DNA from: Bradyrhizobium sp. U87765 SZCCT0048
Lineage (GTDB): Bacteria; Pseudomonadota; Alphaproteobacteria; Rhizobiales; Xanthobacteraceae
Direction: 5' to 3'
DNA: 64,000 nucleotides
Assembly: GCF_018131225.1 (NCBI RefSeq)
Contig: NZ_JAFCMM010000003.1
Location: 756,001-820,000 of the forward strand
Positions 18,362-28,617 of the stretch are shown here, piece after piece. Position numbers and translations under genes: made by a program. Under the pieces are notes generated by a model. The model was not told where the DNA came from. It worked only from the letters and a program-made list of their open reading frames with translations, and ran no database searches. The stretch's first letter is position 1. Every line of letters starts with the position of its first letter.

Positions 18362-19684
18362 TTACCGGTAGATGCGCTTCGCCTGCCGCTCGGCGGATGC
18401 GATGGCCCCCTTGAGGTCTTCGCGTCCCGTGCAGTAGTTGGCGAACATGTCGACCACCACGAAGTCGGCGATCGCCGCCGCCGCCTTCTCGCCGAGCTTG
18501 CCGATGCCCGCCGGCGTCAGCGTCCGCTTGGCGACGTCGCGATACGGCGTGACCTTCGGGTCCGACGTCCAGATCGGGTTGGCGTCGTAGGCCAGCAGGA
18601 ACGGCGACAGATAGCCCTGCGCCGCCGAGATCCAGGGATTGAACTGGTCGGCCTCCTGCATGAAGGCAGCTAGCGCCTTGCAGGCCTGCGGGTACTTGGT
18701 GAACTGGAAGGTCAGGATCGGGAACGAGAGGTGCAGCTCGGTCGGCTTGCCGACCGGACCGACCGGCATGTACGAGTGGTTCATGTCGTCCGCGATCGCC
18801 TTGTTCTCCTTCTTCGCGGTGACATAGATCGAGATGCCGTTGTTGGTCAGGTACAGCTCGCCGGCAAGGAACGCCTTGTTGTTGGAGCTGTCGTTCCACG
18901 ACGCCGTGCCGGGAATGAAGGTCTCGTAGAGCTGCTTGACGTACTCCAGCGCCTTCGCGGTCTCCGGAGAGTTGATGATGACCTTGTCGTCCTTGTCGAC
19001 GAGGTAGCCGCCATGGGACCACAGCGCCCAGTGCAGCCAGCCGTTGGCGTCACCCGAGGCATGGCCGAGCGCGAAGCCCGCCGGCGTGTTGTTCTTCTTC
19101 AGGCCGCGGCACAGCTCGAGGAAGCCCGCGGTGTCCTTGGGGAACTCCTTGAAGCCTGCCTTCTCGCACGCCGAGATGCGGTAGTTCAGCAGCGCGCCGG
19201 TGGTTGCGACAGGAATGCCGACCCATTTGTTGCCGGTCTTGGCATAGGCCTCCGCAGACGGCGTCCAGCCGCCATACTTGCCGCCGAGGTAGGCCGCGAC
19301 GTCAGCCATGTCGAGACACTTGTCCGGGAACAGGTGCGGCAGGGAGTAGAGACCCCACACCATGTCGAGGCCCTGCCCGGTGTTGGCCGCGACCGAGGCC
19401 TTGGGCTGGATGTCGTCATAGGATTCGTTGGAGACGTTGACCTCGACGCCGGTCGCCTTGGTGAAGGCCTGGATCATGGCCATGAAGGCCTGATCCTCGG
19501 CTTCGACGAAGCGCTTCCAGCGCAGCAGGTTGATCTTGGCGCCGGCCTCGGGCTTCCACTGCGACGCCTGCGCCCATGCCTTGGCGAAGCCGAACAGCTG
19601 GTCGGCCGACATCGCCGACAGGCCGGCGGCCGCAGCCGCGCTGCCCAGCAGCAACGACCGTCTGCTCGGATTGAACTCCGTCAT
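18362..19684 (-). CDS. Sugar ABC transporter substrate-binding protein
   Basis: A 440-residue periplasmic binding protein of cluster B/family 1. The N-terminus PSRRSLLLGSAAAAAGLSAM is a Tat-type signal. Typical segments are FTKATGVEVNVSNESYDDIQPKAS, GQGLDMVWGLYSLPHLF and AFLAGELYLTNNGISIYVTAKK. It probably binds a mono- or oligosaccharide or sugar acid for the CUT1 importer of this operon; the ligand is unknown but should feed the KDG pathway encoded on both sides. Confidence 0.88.
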   Translation of the reverse strand: MTEFNPSRRSLLLGSAAAAAGLSAMSADQLFGFAKAWAQASQWKPEAGAKINLLRWKRFVEAEDQAFMAMIQAFTKATGVEVNVSNESYDDIQPKASVAANTGQGLDMVWGLYSLPHLFPDKCLDMADVAAYLGGKYGGWTPSAEAYAKTGNKWVGIPVATTGALLNYRISACEKAGFKEFPKDTAGFLELCRGLKKNNTPAGFALGHASGDANGWLHWALWSHGGYLVDKDDKVIINSPETAKALEYVKQLYETFIPGTASWNDSSNNKAFLAGELYLTNNGISIYVTAKKENKAIADDMNHSYMPVGPVGKPTELHLSFPILTFQFTKYPQACKALAAFMQEADQFNPWISAAQGYLSPFLLAYDANPIWTSDPKVTPYRDVAKRTLTPAGIGKLGEKAAAAIADFVVVDMFANYCTGREDLKGAIASAERQAKRIYR

Positions 19685-19764
19685 TCTCGTCTCCTCCTTG
19701 TGTTGCGCCGGCTTGTTGGGATCCCGGCTGCTTGCACTGAAAAAGTCAGGCCGAAGAAATCAGA

Positions 19765-20826
<1,062 letters not shown>

Positions 20827-21123
20827 GCTTTCCCCTCCTTGGATTTGCGAGCGACATATGACGGAAGGCCGTCTTCGCTTTTCTTGTTGTTCTCTCTGGA
20901 CCGCCGTGGCGCGGACCGGACGCTGGCGCAGCCCCGATCCGACAACCATCATAGCCGAAGTTTGTGTTTGCGCTGCTCGATAAAAGTCTAAGAGACGCGC
21001 ATTGGCAAGCGTCACGATGCAGCATCGTCGGCGTTGCGAAGACAGGATCGAAATGCGAGAGTCGCCGCAACGTTCGGCCCGTAAAACAAGCCGATCACAC
21101 GAATGTGCACTGCGGGAGAAACA
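20827..21123. promoter_or_regulatory. Divergent intergenic region of the sugar locus
   Basis: These 297 bases separate the importer/kinase/aldolase operon (minus) from the dehydratase/SDR genes (plus), so promoters for both must lie here. The part around 20960-21000 is less GC-rich than its surroundings. I could not assign an operator, and no regulator gene lies beside it. Confidence 0.4.
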
Positions 21124-22932
21124 ATGAAAAAGCCGGAACCTGCCTCAAAAAAACGCAATCTCCGCTCGATGCGCTGGTTCAACGATCCGAGCAATCCGGG
21201 AATGACCGCGCTGTATCTCGAGCGCTACCTAAATTATGGGTTGACCCGCGAAGAGCTGCAGTCCGGCAAGCCGATCATCGGCATCGCGCAGACGGGCAAC
21301 GACCTCTCCCCGTGCAACCGTCATCACCTCGAACTCGCGCATCGCGTCCGTGAAGGCATTCGCGAAGCCGGCGGCATCGCGATGGAATTCCCGACCCATC
21401 CGATCCAGGAAACCGGCAAGCGCCCGACGGCGGCGCTCGATCGCAACCTCGCCTATCTCGGTCTCGTCGAGATCCTGTTCGGCTATCCGCTCGACGGCGT
21501 GGTGCTGACCACCGGTTGCGACAAGACGACGCCCGCCTGCCTGATGGCCGCGGCGACCGTCAACATGCCGGCGATCGTGCTGTCGGGCGGCCCGATGCTC
21601 AACGGCTGGTTCAACGGCGAGCGCACCGGCTCCGGCACCGTGGTGTGGAAGTCGCGCGAGCGCCTTGCCGCCGGCGAGATCGACTACGAGGAGTTCATGG
21701 AGATCGTGGCGTCGTCGGCGCCGTCGGTCGGCCACTGCAACACCATGGGCACCGCCTCGACCATGAATTCACTCGCCGAAGCGCTGGGCATGTCGCTGCC
21801 GGGCTGCGCCGCCATCCCTGCGCCCTACCGCGAGCGCGGCCAGATCGCCTACGAGACCGGCAAGCGCATTGTCGACATGGTATGGGAAGACCTCAAGCCG
21901 TCGGACATTCTCACCCGCAAAGCGTTCGAGAACGCCATCGTCGTCAACTCGGCGATCGGCGGCTCGACCAACGCGCCGATCCATCTCAACGCGCTGGCGC
22001 GCCACATCGGCGTCGAACTCAACATTCAGGATTGGCAGACCGTCGGCCATGACGTGCCGCTGCTGGTCAACCTGCAGCCGGCGGGCTTCTATCTCGGCGA
22101 GGAGTATCACCGCGCCGGCGGCGTGCCGGCGGTGGTGCGCGAACTGATGCAGCACAAGCGCATCCATGAGGATGCGATCACCGCCAACGGCCGCACCATG
22201 GGCGAGAACTGCAAGGATGCGCCCAAGGCCGACAATGACGTGATCTGGAGCTACGACAAGCCGCTGGTGAAGGACGCCGGCTTCCTCGTCCTGCACGGCA
22301 ATCTGTTCGATTCCGCGATCATGAAGACCAGCGTGATCTCGAAGGAATTTCGCGAGCGCTATCTCTCGGACCCGAAGAGCCCGAACGCGTTCGAGGGCCG
22401 CGCCATCGTGTTCGAAGGGCCGGAGGACTATCACCACCGCATCGACGATGCCGACCTCGCCATCGACGAGCACTGCATGCTGTTCGTGCGCGGCGTCGGG
22501 CCGATCGGCTATCCCGGCGGCGCCGAGGTCGTGAACATGCAGCCACCGGCGGCGCTGATCAAACGCGGCATCCACGCGCTGCCATGCATCGGCGATGGCC
22601 GCCAGTCCGGCACCTCGGGCTCCCCCTCGATCCTCAACGCCTCGCCGGAGGCCGCCGCCGACGGCGGTCTCGCGCTGCTCAAGACCGGCGACCGGGTGCG
22701 CATCGACCTCAACAAGGGCGAGGCCAACATCCTGATCTCCGACGCCGAGCTCGCCGAGCGCCGTGCCGCGCTCAAGGCCCGCGGCGGCTTCGGGCATTCG
22801 GAAAACCAGACGCCGTGGCAGGAAATCTATCGCAACACCGTCGGCCAGCATGCCACCGGCGCCTGCATGGAATTCGCCACGCGCTACCAGAACATCGCCG
22901 GCCGCGTCGGCGTCGCCCGCGACAATCATTGA
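21124..22932 (+). CDS. Aldonate dehydratase, IlvD/EDD family, XylD-like
   Basis: A 602-residue Fe-S dehydratase. Cluster-ligand Cys residues are visible as Cys64 (SPCNRHH), Cys132 (GCDKTTPAC) and Cys205 (GHCNTMG). The N-terminal run MTALYLERYLNYGLTREELQ and the end TPWQEIYRN, TGACMEFATRYQNIA resemble Caulobacter D-xylonate dehydratase more than IlvD or Edd. It removes water from an aldonate to give a 2-keto-3-deoxy acid. With KDG kinase and KDPG aldolase encoded on the other strand, the real substrate may be a hexonate rather than xylonate. Start at 21124 (MKKPEP) follows GGGAG. It is the first of three plus-strand genes. Confidence 0.85.
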   Translation: MKKPEPASKKRNLRSMRWFNDPSNPGMTALYLERYLNYGLTREELQSGKPIIGIAQTGNDLSPCNRHHLELAHRVREGIREAGGIAMEFPTHPIQETGKRPTAALDRNLAYLGLVEILFGYPLDGVVLTTGCDKTTPACLMAAATVNMPAIVLSGGPMLNGWFNGERTGSGTVVWKSRERLAAGEIDYEEFMEIVASSAPSVGHCNTMGTASTMNSLAEALGMSLPGCAAIPAPYRERGQIAYETGKRIVDMVWEDLKPSDILTRKAFENAIVVNSAIGGSTNAPIHLNALARHIGVELNIQDWQTVGHDVPLLVNLQPAGFYLGEEYHRAGGVPAVVRELMQHKRIHEDAITANGRTMGENCKDAPKADNDVIWSYDKPLVKDAGFLVLHGNLFDSAIMKTSVISKEFRERYLSDPKSPNAFEGRAIVFEGPEDYHHRIDDADLAIDEHCMLFVRGVGPIGYPGGAEVVNMQPPAALIKRGIHALPCIGDGRQSGTSGSPSILNASPEAAADGGLALLKTGDRVRIDLNKGEANILISDAELAERRAALKARGGFGHSENQTPWQEIYRNTVGQHATGACMEFATRYQNIAGRVGVARDNH

Positions 22933-22958
22933 GCGTTCGACGCAGCCAGCGAACGAGC

Positions 22959-23036
22959 AGCCCGGGTGAGCGAAGCAACGCCCGGGACAGCCAAGTCCCC
23001 GGATATCGCGCTCTCGCGCTCATCCGGGCTACATCC
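22959..23036. repeat. Extragenic palindrome
   Basis: An AGCCCGGGTGAGCGAAGC start and a GCGCTCATCCGGGCT end form the two arms of an intergenic palindrome, a family common in this group of bacteria. It lies between the dehydratase and the first SDR gene. Confidence 0.75.
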
Positions 23037-23048
23037 GACGACTTATTC

Positions 23049-23140
23049 CCTCATCCAGAAGAGCCCGTGCAGCGGGCGTCTCGAAGGATGAGGCCCCTCA
23101 TGGTTCGAGACGACGCACCGCGCCTCCTGACCATGAGGAG
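23049..23140. repeat. Extragenic palindrome (CCTCATCC family)
   Basis: CCTCATCCAGAAGAGCCCG, GCGTCTCGAAGGATGAGG and CTCATGGTTCGAGACG, ending CCATGAGGAG, form a tandem of inverted repeats. The same family occurs at 24931-25047 and 63793-63899. Confidence 0.8.
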
Positions 23141-23193
23141 CAATCGCAGGACTTGATTGCAGCCATCATCGACTGAAGACCCAGAGAGGACCT

Positions 23194-23928
23194 ATGACTG
23201 ACCGACTGAAGGGAAAACGCGCCCTCGTCACCGCCGCCGCAGCAGGCATCGGCCGCGCCAGCGCCATCGCCTTCGCCCGTGAAGGCGCCACCGTGATCGC
23301 CACCGACATCGACGAGAAGGGGCTCGCATCGCTCAAGCAGGACGGCATCGCCGAGGTGGCGCGGCTCGACGCGCGCAACACCGCCGACGTCAATGCGCTG
23401 GCGCAGCGCGTCGGCAAGGTCGACGTGCTGCTCAACGCCGCCGGCTTCGTCCACAACGGCACCATCCTCGACTGCAGCGAGGACGACTGGGACTTCTCCT
23501 TCGACCTCAACGTCAAGTCGATGCACCGCACCATCAAGGCGTTCCTGCCGGCGATGCTGGCGGGTGGCGGCGGCAGCATTGTCAACATCGCCTCGGCTGC
23601 CGGCGTGTTCAAGGCCGCACCCAACCGCTACGTCTACAGCGCGACCAAGTCCGCAGTCGCGGCGCTGACCCGCGCCGTCGCCGTCGACTTCATCGGCAAG
23701 GGCGTCCGCTGCAACTGCATCTGCCCCGGCACCATCGAGACGCCGTCGATGCTCGGCCGCGCCGAGGCCGCCGGCCCCGGCGGGCGCGAGATGTTCGTCA
23801 GCCGCCAGCCGATGGGCCGGCTCGGCACCGCGGAGGAGATCGCCGCGCTCGCACTCTATCTCGCCAGCGACGAGAGCGCATTCACCACCGGCGTCGCCCA
23901 CATCATCGACGGCGGCTGGACGCTCTGA
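23194..23928 (+). CDS. SDR-family dehydrogenase (sugar-acid type)
   Basis: A 244-residue classical SDR. The cofactor motif is TAAAAGIGRASA, with Asp in VIATDIDEKG suggesting NAD(H). The segment NAAGFVHNG follows, the catalytic Ser is in NIASAAGVF, and Tyr-Lys in YVYSATKSA. The sequence recalls the BDH2/2-keto-3-deoxy-L-fuconate dehydrogenase branch. It may oxidise a keto-deoxy acid or sugar in this locus. GAGAGGACCT before the ATG supports the start. It lies between the dehydratase and the second SDR. Confidence 0.82.
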   Translation: MTDRLKGKRALVTAAAAGIGRASAIAFAREGATVIATDIDEKGLASLKQDGIAEVARLDARNTADVNALAQRVGKVDVLLNAAGFVHNGTILDCSEDDWDFSFDLNVKSMHRTIKAFLPAMLAGGGGSIVNIASAAGVFKAAPNRYVYSATKSAVAALTRAVAVDFIGKGVRCNCICPGTIETPSMLGRAEAAGPGGREMFVSRQPMGRLGTAEEIAALALYLASDESAFTTGVAHIIDGGWTL

Positions 23929-23985
23929 CCCGTATCATGGGACGCCCGGCCCCCGCCGGCGTCCCGACAGAGGATTGAAAAAGAC

Positions 23986-24732
23986 ATGAACAACATCGAC
24001 CTCAGGGGACGCCGCGCCGTGGTCACGGGCGGCGCGCAGGGTTTTGGCCGCGCCATCACCGAGCGCTTCGTCGCATCAGGCGCCAGCGTGGCGATCTGGG
24101 ACATCGACCAGGCGCTGATGGACAAGACCGCGAAGGAGATCGGACCGCAGGTGACGGCCCTCAGGGTGGATATCGCCGATCTCGCGGCGGTCGAGGCCGC
24201 GCGCGACCAGACCGTCGCCGCGCTCGGCGGCATCGACATCCTCGTCAACAATGCCGGTATTGCTGGCATCAACCGCACTGTGTGGGAGACCGATGTCGAG
24301 GAATGGCGCAAGGTGATGCGCATCAATCTCGACGGCCCGTTCGTCTGCTGCAAGGCGATCGTGCCCGGCATGATCAAGCAGGACTACGGCCGCATCATCA
24401 ACATCGCCTCGATCGCCGGCAAGGAAGGCAACCCAAACGCCGCGCACTACTCCGCTTCGAAGGCCGGCGTGATCGCGCTGACCAAGTCGCTCGGCAAGGA
24501 GCTCGCGAGCACGAAGATCGCCGTCAACGCGGTGACCCCGGCGGCGGCGCGCACCGCGATCTTCGACCAGATGACCCAGCAGCACATCGACTTCATGCTG
24601 TCCAAGATCCCGCGCGGCCGCTTCGTGCTGGTCGAGGAACTCGCAGCGATGGTGGCGTGGATGGCGTCGGAGGAATGCGCCTTCACCACCGGCGCGGTGT
24701 TCGACATCTCCGGCGGCCGCGCGACGTATTGA
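23986..24732 (+). CDS. SDR-family oxidoreductase
   Basis: A 248-residue classical SDR. TGGAQGFGRAIT is the cofactor motif, with Asp in IWDIDQA again pointing to NAD(H). NNAGIAG, the Ser in NIASIAGKEG, and HYSASKAG with catalytic Tyr and Lys are all present. It is annotated in relatives as 3-oxoacyl-ACP reductase or sugar dehydrogenase; in this locus oxidation of a sugar to its lactone is the likelier role. Last of the three plus-strand sugar genes, 57 bases after the previous SDR. Confidence 0.82.
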   Translation: MNNIDLRGRRAVVTGGAQGFGRAITERFVASGASVAIWDIDQALMDKTAKEIGPQVTALRVDIADLAAVEAARDQTVAALGGIDILVNNAGIAGINRTVWETDVEEWRKVMRINLDGPFVCCKAIVPGMIKQDYGRIINIASIAGKEGNPNAAHYSASKAGVIALTKSLGKELASTKIAVNAVTPAAARTAIFDQMTQQHIDFMLSKIPRGRFVLVEELAAMVAWMASEECAFTTGAVFDISGGRATY

Positions 24733-25140
24733 GGGCGCCGACCGCCCCATCGCCGCCGCGACGGGGGCTGCCAGCGATCACGACCGCGGCTTCCATTCGT
24801 CGTCATGCCCGGGCTCGTCCCGGGCATCCACGTCTTGAAGGCACGCCCGCAAGGAAGACCTAGATGCCCGCGACAAGCGCGGGCATGACGGAGTGAATAG
24901 AGACATACTGTTCTCGGAGGGCACCCTTCCCCCTCATCCTGAGGAGCCCGCGCAGCGGGCGTCTCGAAGGATGAGGCCGGGCATCAGCGGCACCTTGGCC
25001 TCATGGTTCGAGACGCGCAGCTGCGCTGCGCTCCTCACCATGAGGGGTAAATCCGAGGTCCGAACATCGGCCGGAAACGGCGCCGCTCGTCGACACGGCC
25101 CCCATCGGTCGGCGGTCGACTGACATCCGTGACTTCGTCC
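24733..25140. repeat. Gene-free region with two extragenic repeat elements
   Basis: These 408 bases separate the SDR gene from the convergent hutC and hold no supported gene. At 24800-24891 an element runs from CGTCATGCCCGGGCTCGTC to GCGCGGGCATGACG. At 24931-25047 a CCTCATCCTGAGG-family element ends CTCCTCACCATGAGG. Both form long imperfect hairpins that may serve to end transcription from either side. Confidence 0.75.
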
Positions 25141-25884
25141 CTACACCGGCGCCGGGCTGAACCGCGCGACGAGCTGATAGCTGCTGCCGGGATAGGACAG
25201 CGTCACATGGGTGATGATGTGGCCGCTGTAACGGGTGCGGCGTTCGACGACGAGACAGGCGTCGCCCTTGGCGATGTCAAGATGCCGCGCCACCTCCTCG
25301 GTGGCGTTGACGGCGCGGATGTGGTGCTCCGCTTCGCTCCACGGCACTTTCTTGAGTAGCCAGTTGCCCGGCGATGTCTCGGTGAAGTCGACGCCGGCCG
25401 CGGATGGCACCGCTTCGAGATTGATCAGGCGATCCTCCACCACCACCGGCTTGTCGTCGGCGAAGTGGATGCTGGTCAGCGCCAGGATGCGCGCACCGGC
25501 CTCGACATCGAGACGCGCGGCGTCGCGCTTGGTCGCCTTGCGCTCGCTGCGGCCGACCAGGGCGATGCGATAGGCCTTGCCCTCGCGCTGGATCTCCGCC
25601 TCGGTATCATGGATCTGCAGCACGTTCTTTTCGGCACTGGGCTGCGCGACAAAGCTGCCGGAGCGGCGGCGGCGCACGATCAGCCCGGAGGCGGCCAGCG
25701 CGCTCAGCGCCTTGTTCACGGTCATGCGCGAGCAGTGATAGCGCTTGAGCAGCTCCTGCTCGGAAGGCACGCGCGCGCCCGGCGGCCAATCGCCGGAGAC
25801 GATCGCCGTCTCGAGCGCGCGCTGAATCTCGGCATAGCGCGCCACGCCGGCCTGTCGCGGCCGTGGCGTGCGGACGTCAGGCAT
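25141..25884 (-). CDS. hutC: Histidine utilisation repressor HutC (GntR family)
   Basis: A 247-residue GntR-family repressor. The N-terminal winged helix (residues 15-80) reads VPSEQELLKRYHCSRMTVNKALSALAASGLIVRRRRSGSFVA. The remainder is a UTRA ligand-binding domain, ending SYPGSSYQLVARFSP as in HutC. HutC represses hut genes until urocanate binds. It overlaps hutF by 8 bases and is cotranscribed with it. Likely operators are the two TGTATAGACA sites at 27318-27366. A second HutC-like gene lies at 44761-45486. Confidence 0.93.
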   Translation of the reverse strand: MPDVRTPRPRQAGVARYAEIQRALETAIVSGDWPPGARVPSEQELLKRYHCSRMTVNKALSALAASGLIVRRRRSGSFVAQPSAEKNVLQIHDTEAEIQREGKAYRIALVGRSERKATKRDAARLDVEAGARILALTSIHFADDKPVVVEDRLINLEAVPSAAGVDFTETSPGNWLLKKVPWSEAEHHIRAVNATEEVARHLDIAKGDACLVVERRTRYSGHIITHVTLSYPGSSYQLVARFSPAPV

Positions 25885-27289
25885 CGATCAGCCTCCCCAG
25901 GGTCGTGCGGTAGCGCGCTGCGATGGCGTCGCGCTGCAGGTGACGCCCGCCGTCCACCACCTTGACGCCACCGGCGAACACGCTGTCCACCGCCGGGCGG
26001 CCCGGCACGAAGATCCAGGAATCCAGCCAGTGCTCGCGGGCGACCGTCGAGAAGCTGGTGTGCTCGGCATCCAGCACCACGATGTCGGCGCGCTGGCCCG
26101 TGGCGAGTGAGCCGATCGGCCGACCCAGCGCCTGGGCGCCGCCGGCAAGCGCCGCCGTGAACAGGCGGTGGCCAGTGGATTCGCCGGGTTCGGTGGTCAT
26201 GACATTGCGGCCGCGGCGGCCGAGGCGCTGGCTGTATTCCAGCAGCCGCAGTTCGCCGGCCGCATCGATCTCGATATTGGAATCCGAGCCGACGCCAAGC
26301 CGGCCGCCGGCCGCGAGGAATTCGGGGCCGTTGAAGATGCCATCGCCGAGCGATGCCTCGGTGATCGGGCACAGGCCCGCCACCGCTCCCGACGCCGCCA
26401 TCCGCTGGGTCTCATCCGCCGTCATGTGGGTGGCATGGATCAGGCACCAGCGCGCGTCAACCGGCATGTTGTCGTAGAGCCAGGCCACCGGCCGCGCACC
26501 CGACCAGGCGAGGCAGTCGTCGACCTCCTTCACCTGCTCGGCGATATGAATGTGGATCGGCCCCTGCGGTGTTGCCTTCACCACCTCGGCGAGGGTTTCC
26601 GGCGTCACCGCGCGCAGCGAGTGCGGCGCGATGCCGACCGCGGTCGAAGGCAGCCGCGCCGCGGCACTGCGGGTGGCCTCGACCAGCTTCAGGAAGCGAT
26701 AGGGATCGTTGAGGAAACGACGCTGGCCGGGCACGGCGGGCGCGGCGCCGAAGCCGCCATAGGCATAGAACGCCGGCAGCATGGTGAGGCCGATACCGGT
26801 GGCGCCGGCCGCAGCGACGATGCGCGCGGCCATTTCCGCGAGGTCAGTGTAGGGCGTGCCGTCCGCGCCATGGTGGATGTAGTGGAATTCGCCGACCGCG
26901 GTGAAGCCGCGCTCCAGCATCTCGGCATAGGCATAGGCGGCGATCGCCTCGACATCCTCGGGCGTCAGCTTGCCGAGAAAGCGGTACATCACGTCGCGCC
27001 AGGTCCAGAAGCTGTCGTCGCCGGGGCCGCGCCGCTCGGCAAGGCCGGCCATGCCACGCTGGAAGGTGTGGCAATGCAGGTTAGGCAGGCCGGGAACCGC
27101 GATGCCCTTGACGCGCTCGCCGGCCGTGCCGGCAGCGCCCGCCACAACCTCCGAGATCACGCCATCGGCGACCGTGATGCGCACGTCGCGCGCCCAGCCG
27201 CCGGGCAGGAAGGCATGGTCGAACACCAGGCTGCGCGCCGCCCCGGAATCCTTTGCGTTCGTCGCGGCGGGGGTCTGAGATCGTGTCAT
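25877..27289 (-). CDS. hutF: Formimidoylglutamate deiminase
   Basis: A 470-residue amidohydrolase-fold enzyme that converts N-formimino-L-glutamate to N-formyl-L-glutamate and ammonia. Metal-binding segments are visible as LPNLHCHTFQRGMAG, IHIHIAEQ (middle His) and HATHMTADE, with GVGSDSNIEID near the end. HutF marks the five-step histidine pathway, whose next enzyme is HutG. Start at 27289 (MTRSQTP) is supported by GGAGG 8 bases upstream. It diverges from hutI, with the operator pair between them. Confidence 0.94.
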   Translation of the reverse strand: MTRSQTPAATNAKDSGAARSLVFDHAFLPGGWARDVRITVADGVISEVVAGAAGTAGERVKGIAVPGLPNLHCHTFQRGMAGLAERRGPGDDSFWTWRDVMYRFLGKLTPEDVEAIAAYAYAEMLERGFTAVGEFHYIHHGADGTPYTDLAEMAARIVAAAGATGIGLTMLPAFYAYGGFGAAPAVPGQRRFLNDPYRFLKLVEATRSAAARLPSTAVGIAPHSLRAVTPETLAEVVKATPQGPIHIHIAEQVKEVDDCLAWSGARPVAWLYDNMPVDARWCLIHATHMTADETQRMAASGAVAGLCPITEASLGDGIFNGPEFLAAGGRLGVGSDSNIEIDAAGELRLLEYSQRLGRRGRNVMTTEPGESTGHRLFTAALAGGAQALGRPIGSLATGQRADIVVLDAEHTSFSTVAREHWLDSWIFVPGRPAVDSVFAGGVKVVDGGRHLQRDAIAARYRTTLGRLIDA

Positions 27290-27317
27290 CCGGTCGGCCT
27301 CCATGCTCATTGGCATC

Positions 27318-27334
27318 TTATGTATAGACAATTG
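27318..27334. promoter_or_regulatory. HutC-type operator 1 (hutF/hutI)
   Basis: The sequence TTATGTATAGACAATTG contains the TGTATAGACA core seen at four places in this window. It lies 29 bases before the hutF start. An identical core is repeated 32 bases further on, about three helical turns. Confidence 0.8.
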
Positions 27335-27349
27335 GGTCGCGGTCGGCAA

Positions 27350-27366
27350 TTATGTATAGACAATTA
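27350..27366. promoter_or_regulatory. HutC-type operator 2 (hutF/hutI)
   Basis: TTATGTATAGACAATTA is a direct repeat of operator 1 with 16 of 17 bases the same. It lies about 50 bases before the hutI ATG, so the pair can control both divergent operons. Confidence 0.8.
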
Positions 27367-27414
27367 AACGTCCCTGGCGGGAGCCATGCGACGAACCAAT
27401 CCTGCGAGGGAGAC

Positions 27415-28617
27415 ATGCGCTACGACAAGATTTGGCTGGATGCGCGGCTGGTCACCGTCAACCCGGCGCTGGCCGGGCTCGGCATCATCGAGCGCGGCGC
27501 CATCGCCGCCAAGGACGGCCGCATCGCCTATGTCGGCCCCGAGGCCGACCTGCCGTCCGGCTGGAGCGCGGCCGAGACGGTGAAACTCGACGGCCGCTGG
27601 GTCACCCCGGGCCTCGTCGACTGCCACACCCACCTCGTTTATGGCGGCAACCGCGCCCACGAGTTCGAGCTGCGCCTCGCGGGTGCGAGCTATGAAGAAA
27701 TCGCCCGCGCCGGCGGCGGCATCGTCTCCACCGTCAAGGCGACGCGCGCCGCAAGCGAGGACGATCTCGTCAGGACGGCGCTGCCGCGCCTCGACCACCT
27801 GCTCGCCGAAGGCGTCACGACCATCGAAGTCAAGTCGGGCTATGGCCTCGACCAGGCCAGCGAAATCAACCTGCTGCGCGCTGCGCGCCGCCTCGGCCGC
27901 GAGCGCAAGGTCGACCTCGTCACCACCTTCCTCGGCGCCCATGCGATGCCGCCGGAAGCGACGGACAAGGACGCCTTCATCGCCGGGATCTGCACCATGA
28001 TCCCGGCAATCGCCCGCGACAAGCTCGCCGACGCCGTCGACGCGTTCTGCGAGGGCATCGCGTTCTCGCCGGAGCAGACGGCGCGGGTGTTCGACGCCGC
28101 CAAGGCCGCCGGCCTGCCGGTCAAGCTGCATGCCGACCAGCTCTCCAACCTGCACGGCGCGCGGCTCGCCGCCGAACATGGCGCGCTGTCGGCGGATCAT
28201 CTCGAATACACCGACGAGGACGGCGCGGCGGCGATGGCGAAAGCCGGCACCGTGGCGGTGCTGCTGCCCGGCGCGTTCTACGTGCTGCGCGAGAAGCAAC
28301 TGCCGCCGGTCGAGGCCTTCCGTAAGCATGGCGTCAAAATCGCCATCGCCACCGACAGCAATCCCGGCACCTCACCGATCACCTCGCTGCTGCTGACCAT
28401 GAACATGGGCGCGACGCTGTTCCGCCTGACCATCGACGAGCTCGTTGCCGGCGTCACGCGCGAAGCCGCCCGCGCACTCGGCCGGCTGTCCGACATCGGC
28501 ACGCTCGAGACCGGCAAATGGTGCGACCTCGCGATCTGGGACATCGAGCGCCCGGCCGAGCTCGTCTACCGCATTGGTTTCAACCCGCTGCATCAGCGCA
28601 TCTGGAGGGGAGCATGA
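27415..28617 (+). CDS. hutI: Imidazolonepropionase
   Basis: A 400-residue metal-dependent hydrolase that opens 4-imidazolone-5-propionate to N-formimino-L-glutamate. VDCHTHLVYGGNRAHEFELRL carries the first metal His pair, KLHADQLSN another ligand, and ATDSNPGTSP the Asp. The ATG at 27415 (MRYDKIW) follows GAGGGAG and replaces a longer frame from 27352 that would run through the operator. Its last four bases overlap hutG. First gene of hutI-hutG-hutU-hutD. Confidence 0.95.
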   Translation: MRYDKIWLDARLVTVNPALAGLGIIERGAIAAKDGRIAYVGPEADLPSGWSAAETVKLDGRWVTPGLVDCHTHLVYGGNRAHEFELRLAGASYEEIARAGGGIVSTVKATRAASEDDLVRTALPRLDHLLAEGVTTIEVKSGYGLDQASEINLLRAARRLGRERKVDLVTTFLGAHAMPPEATDKDAFIAGICTMIPAIARDKLADAVDAFCEGIAFSPEQTARVFDAAKAAGLPVKLHADQLSNLHGARLAAEHGALSADHLEYTDEDGAAAMAKAGTVAVLLPGAFYVLREKQLPPVEAFRKHGVKIAIATDSNPGTSPITSLLLTMNMGATLFRLTIDELVAGVTREAARALGRLSDIGTLETGKWCDLAIWDIERPAELVYRIGFNPLHQRIWRGA

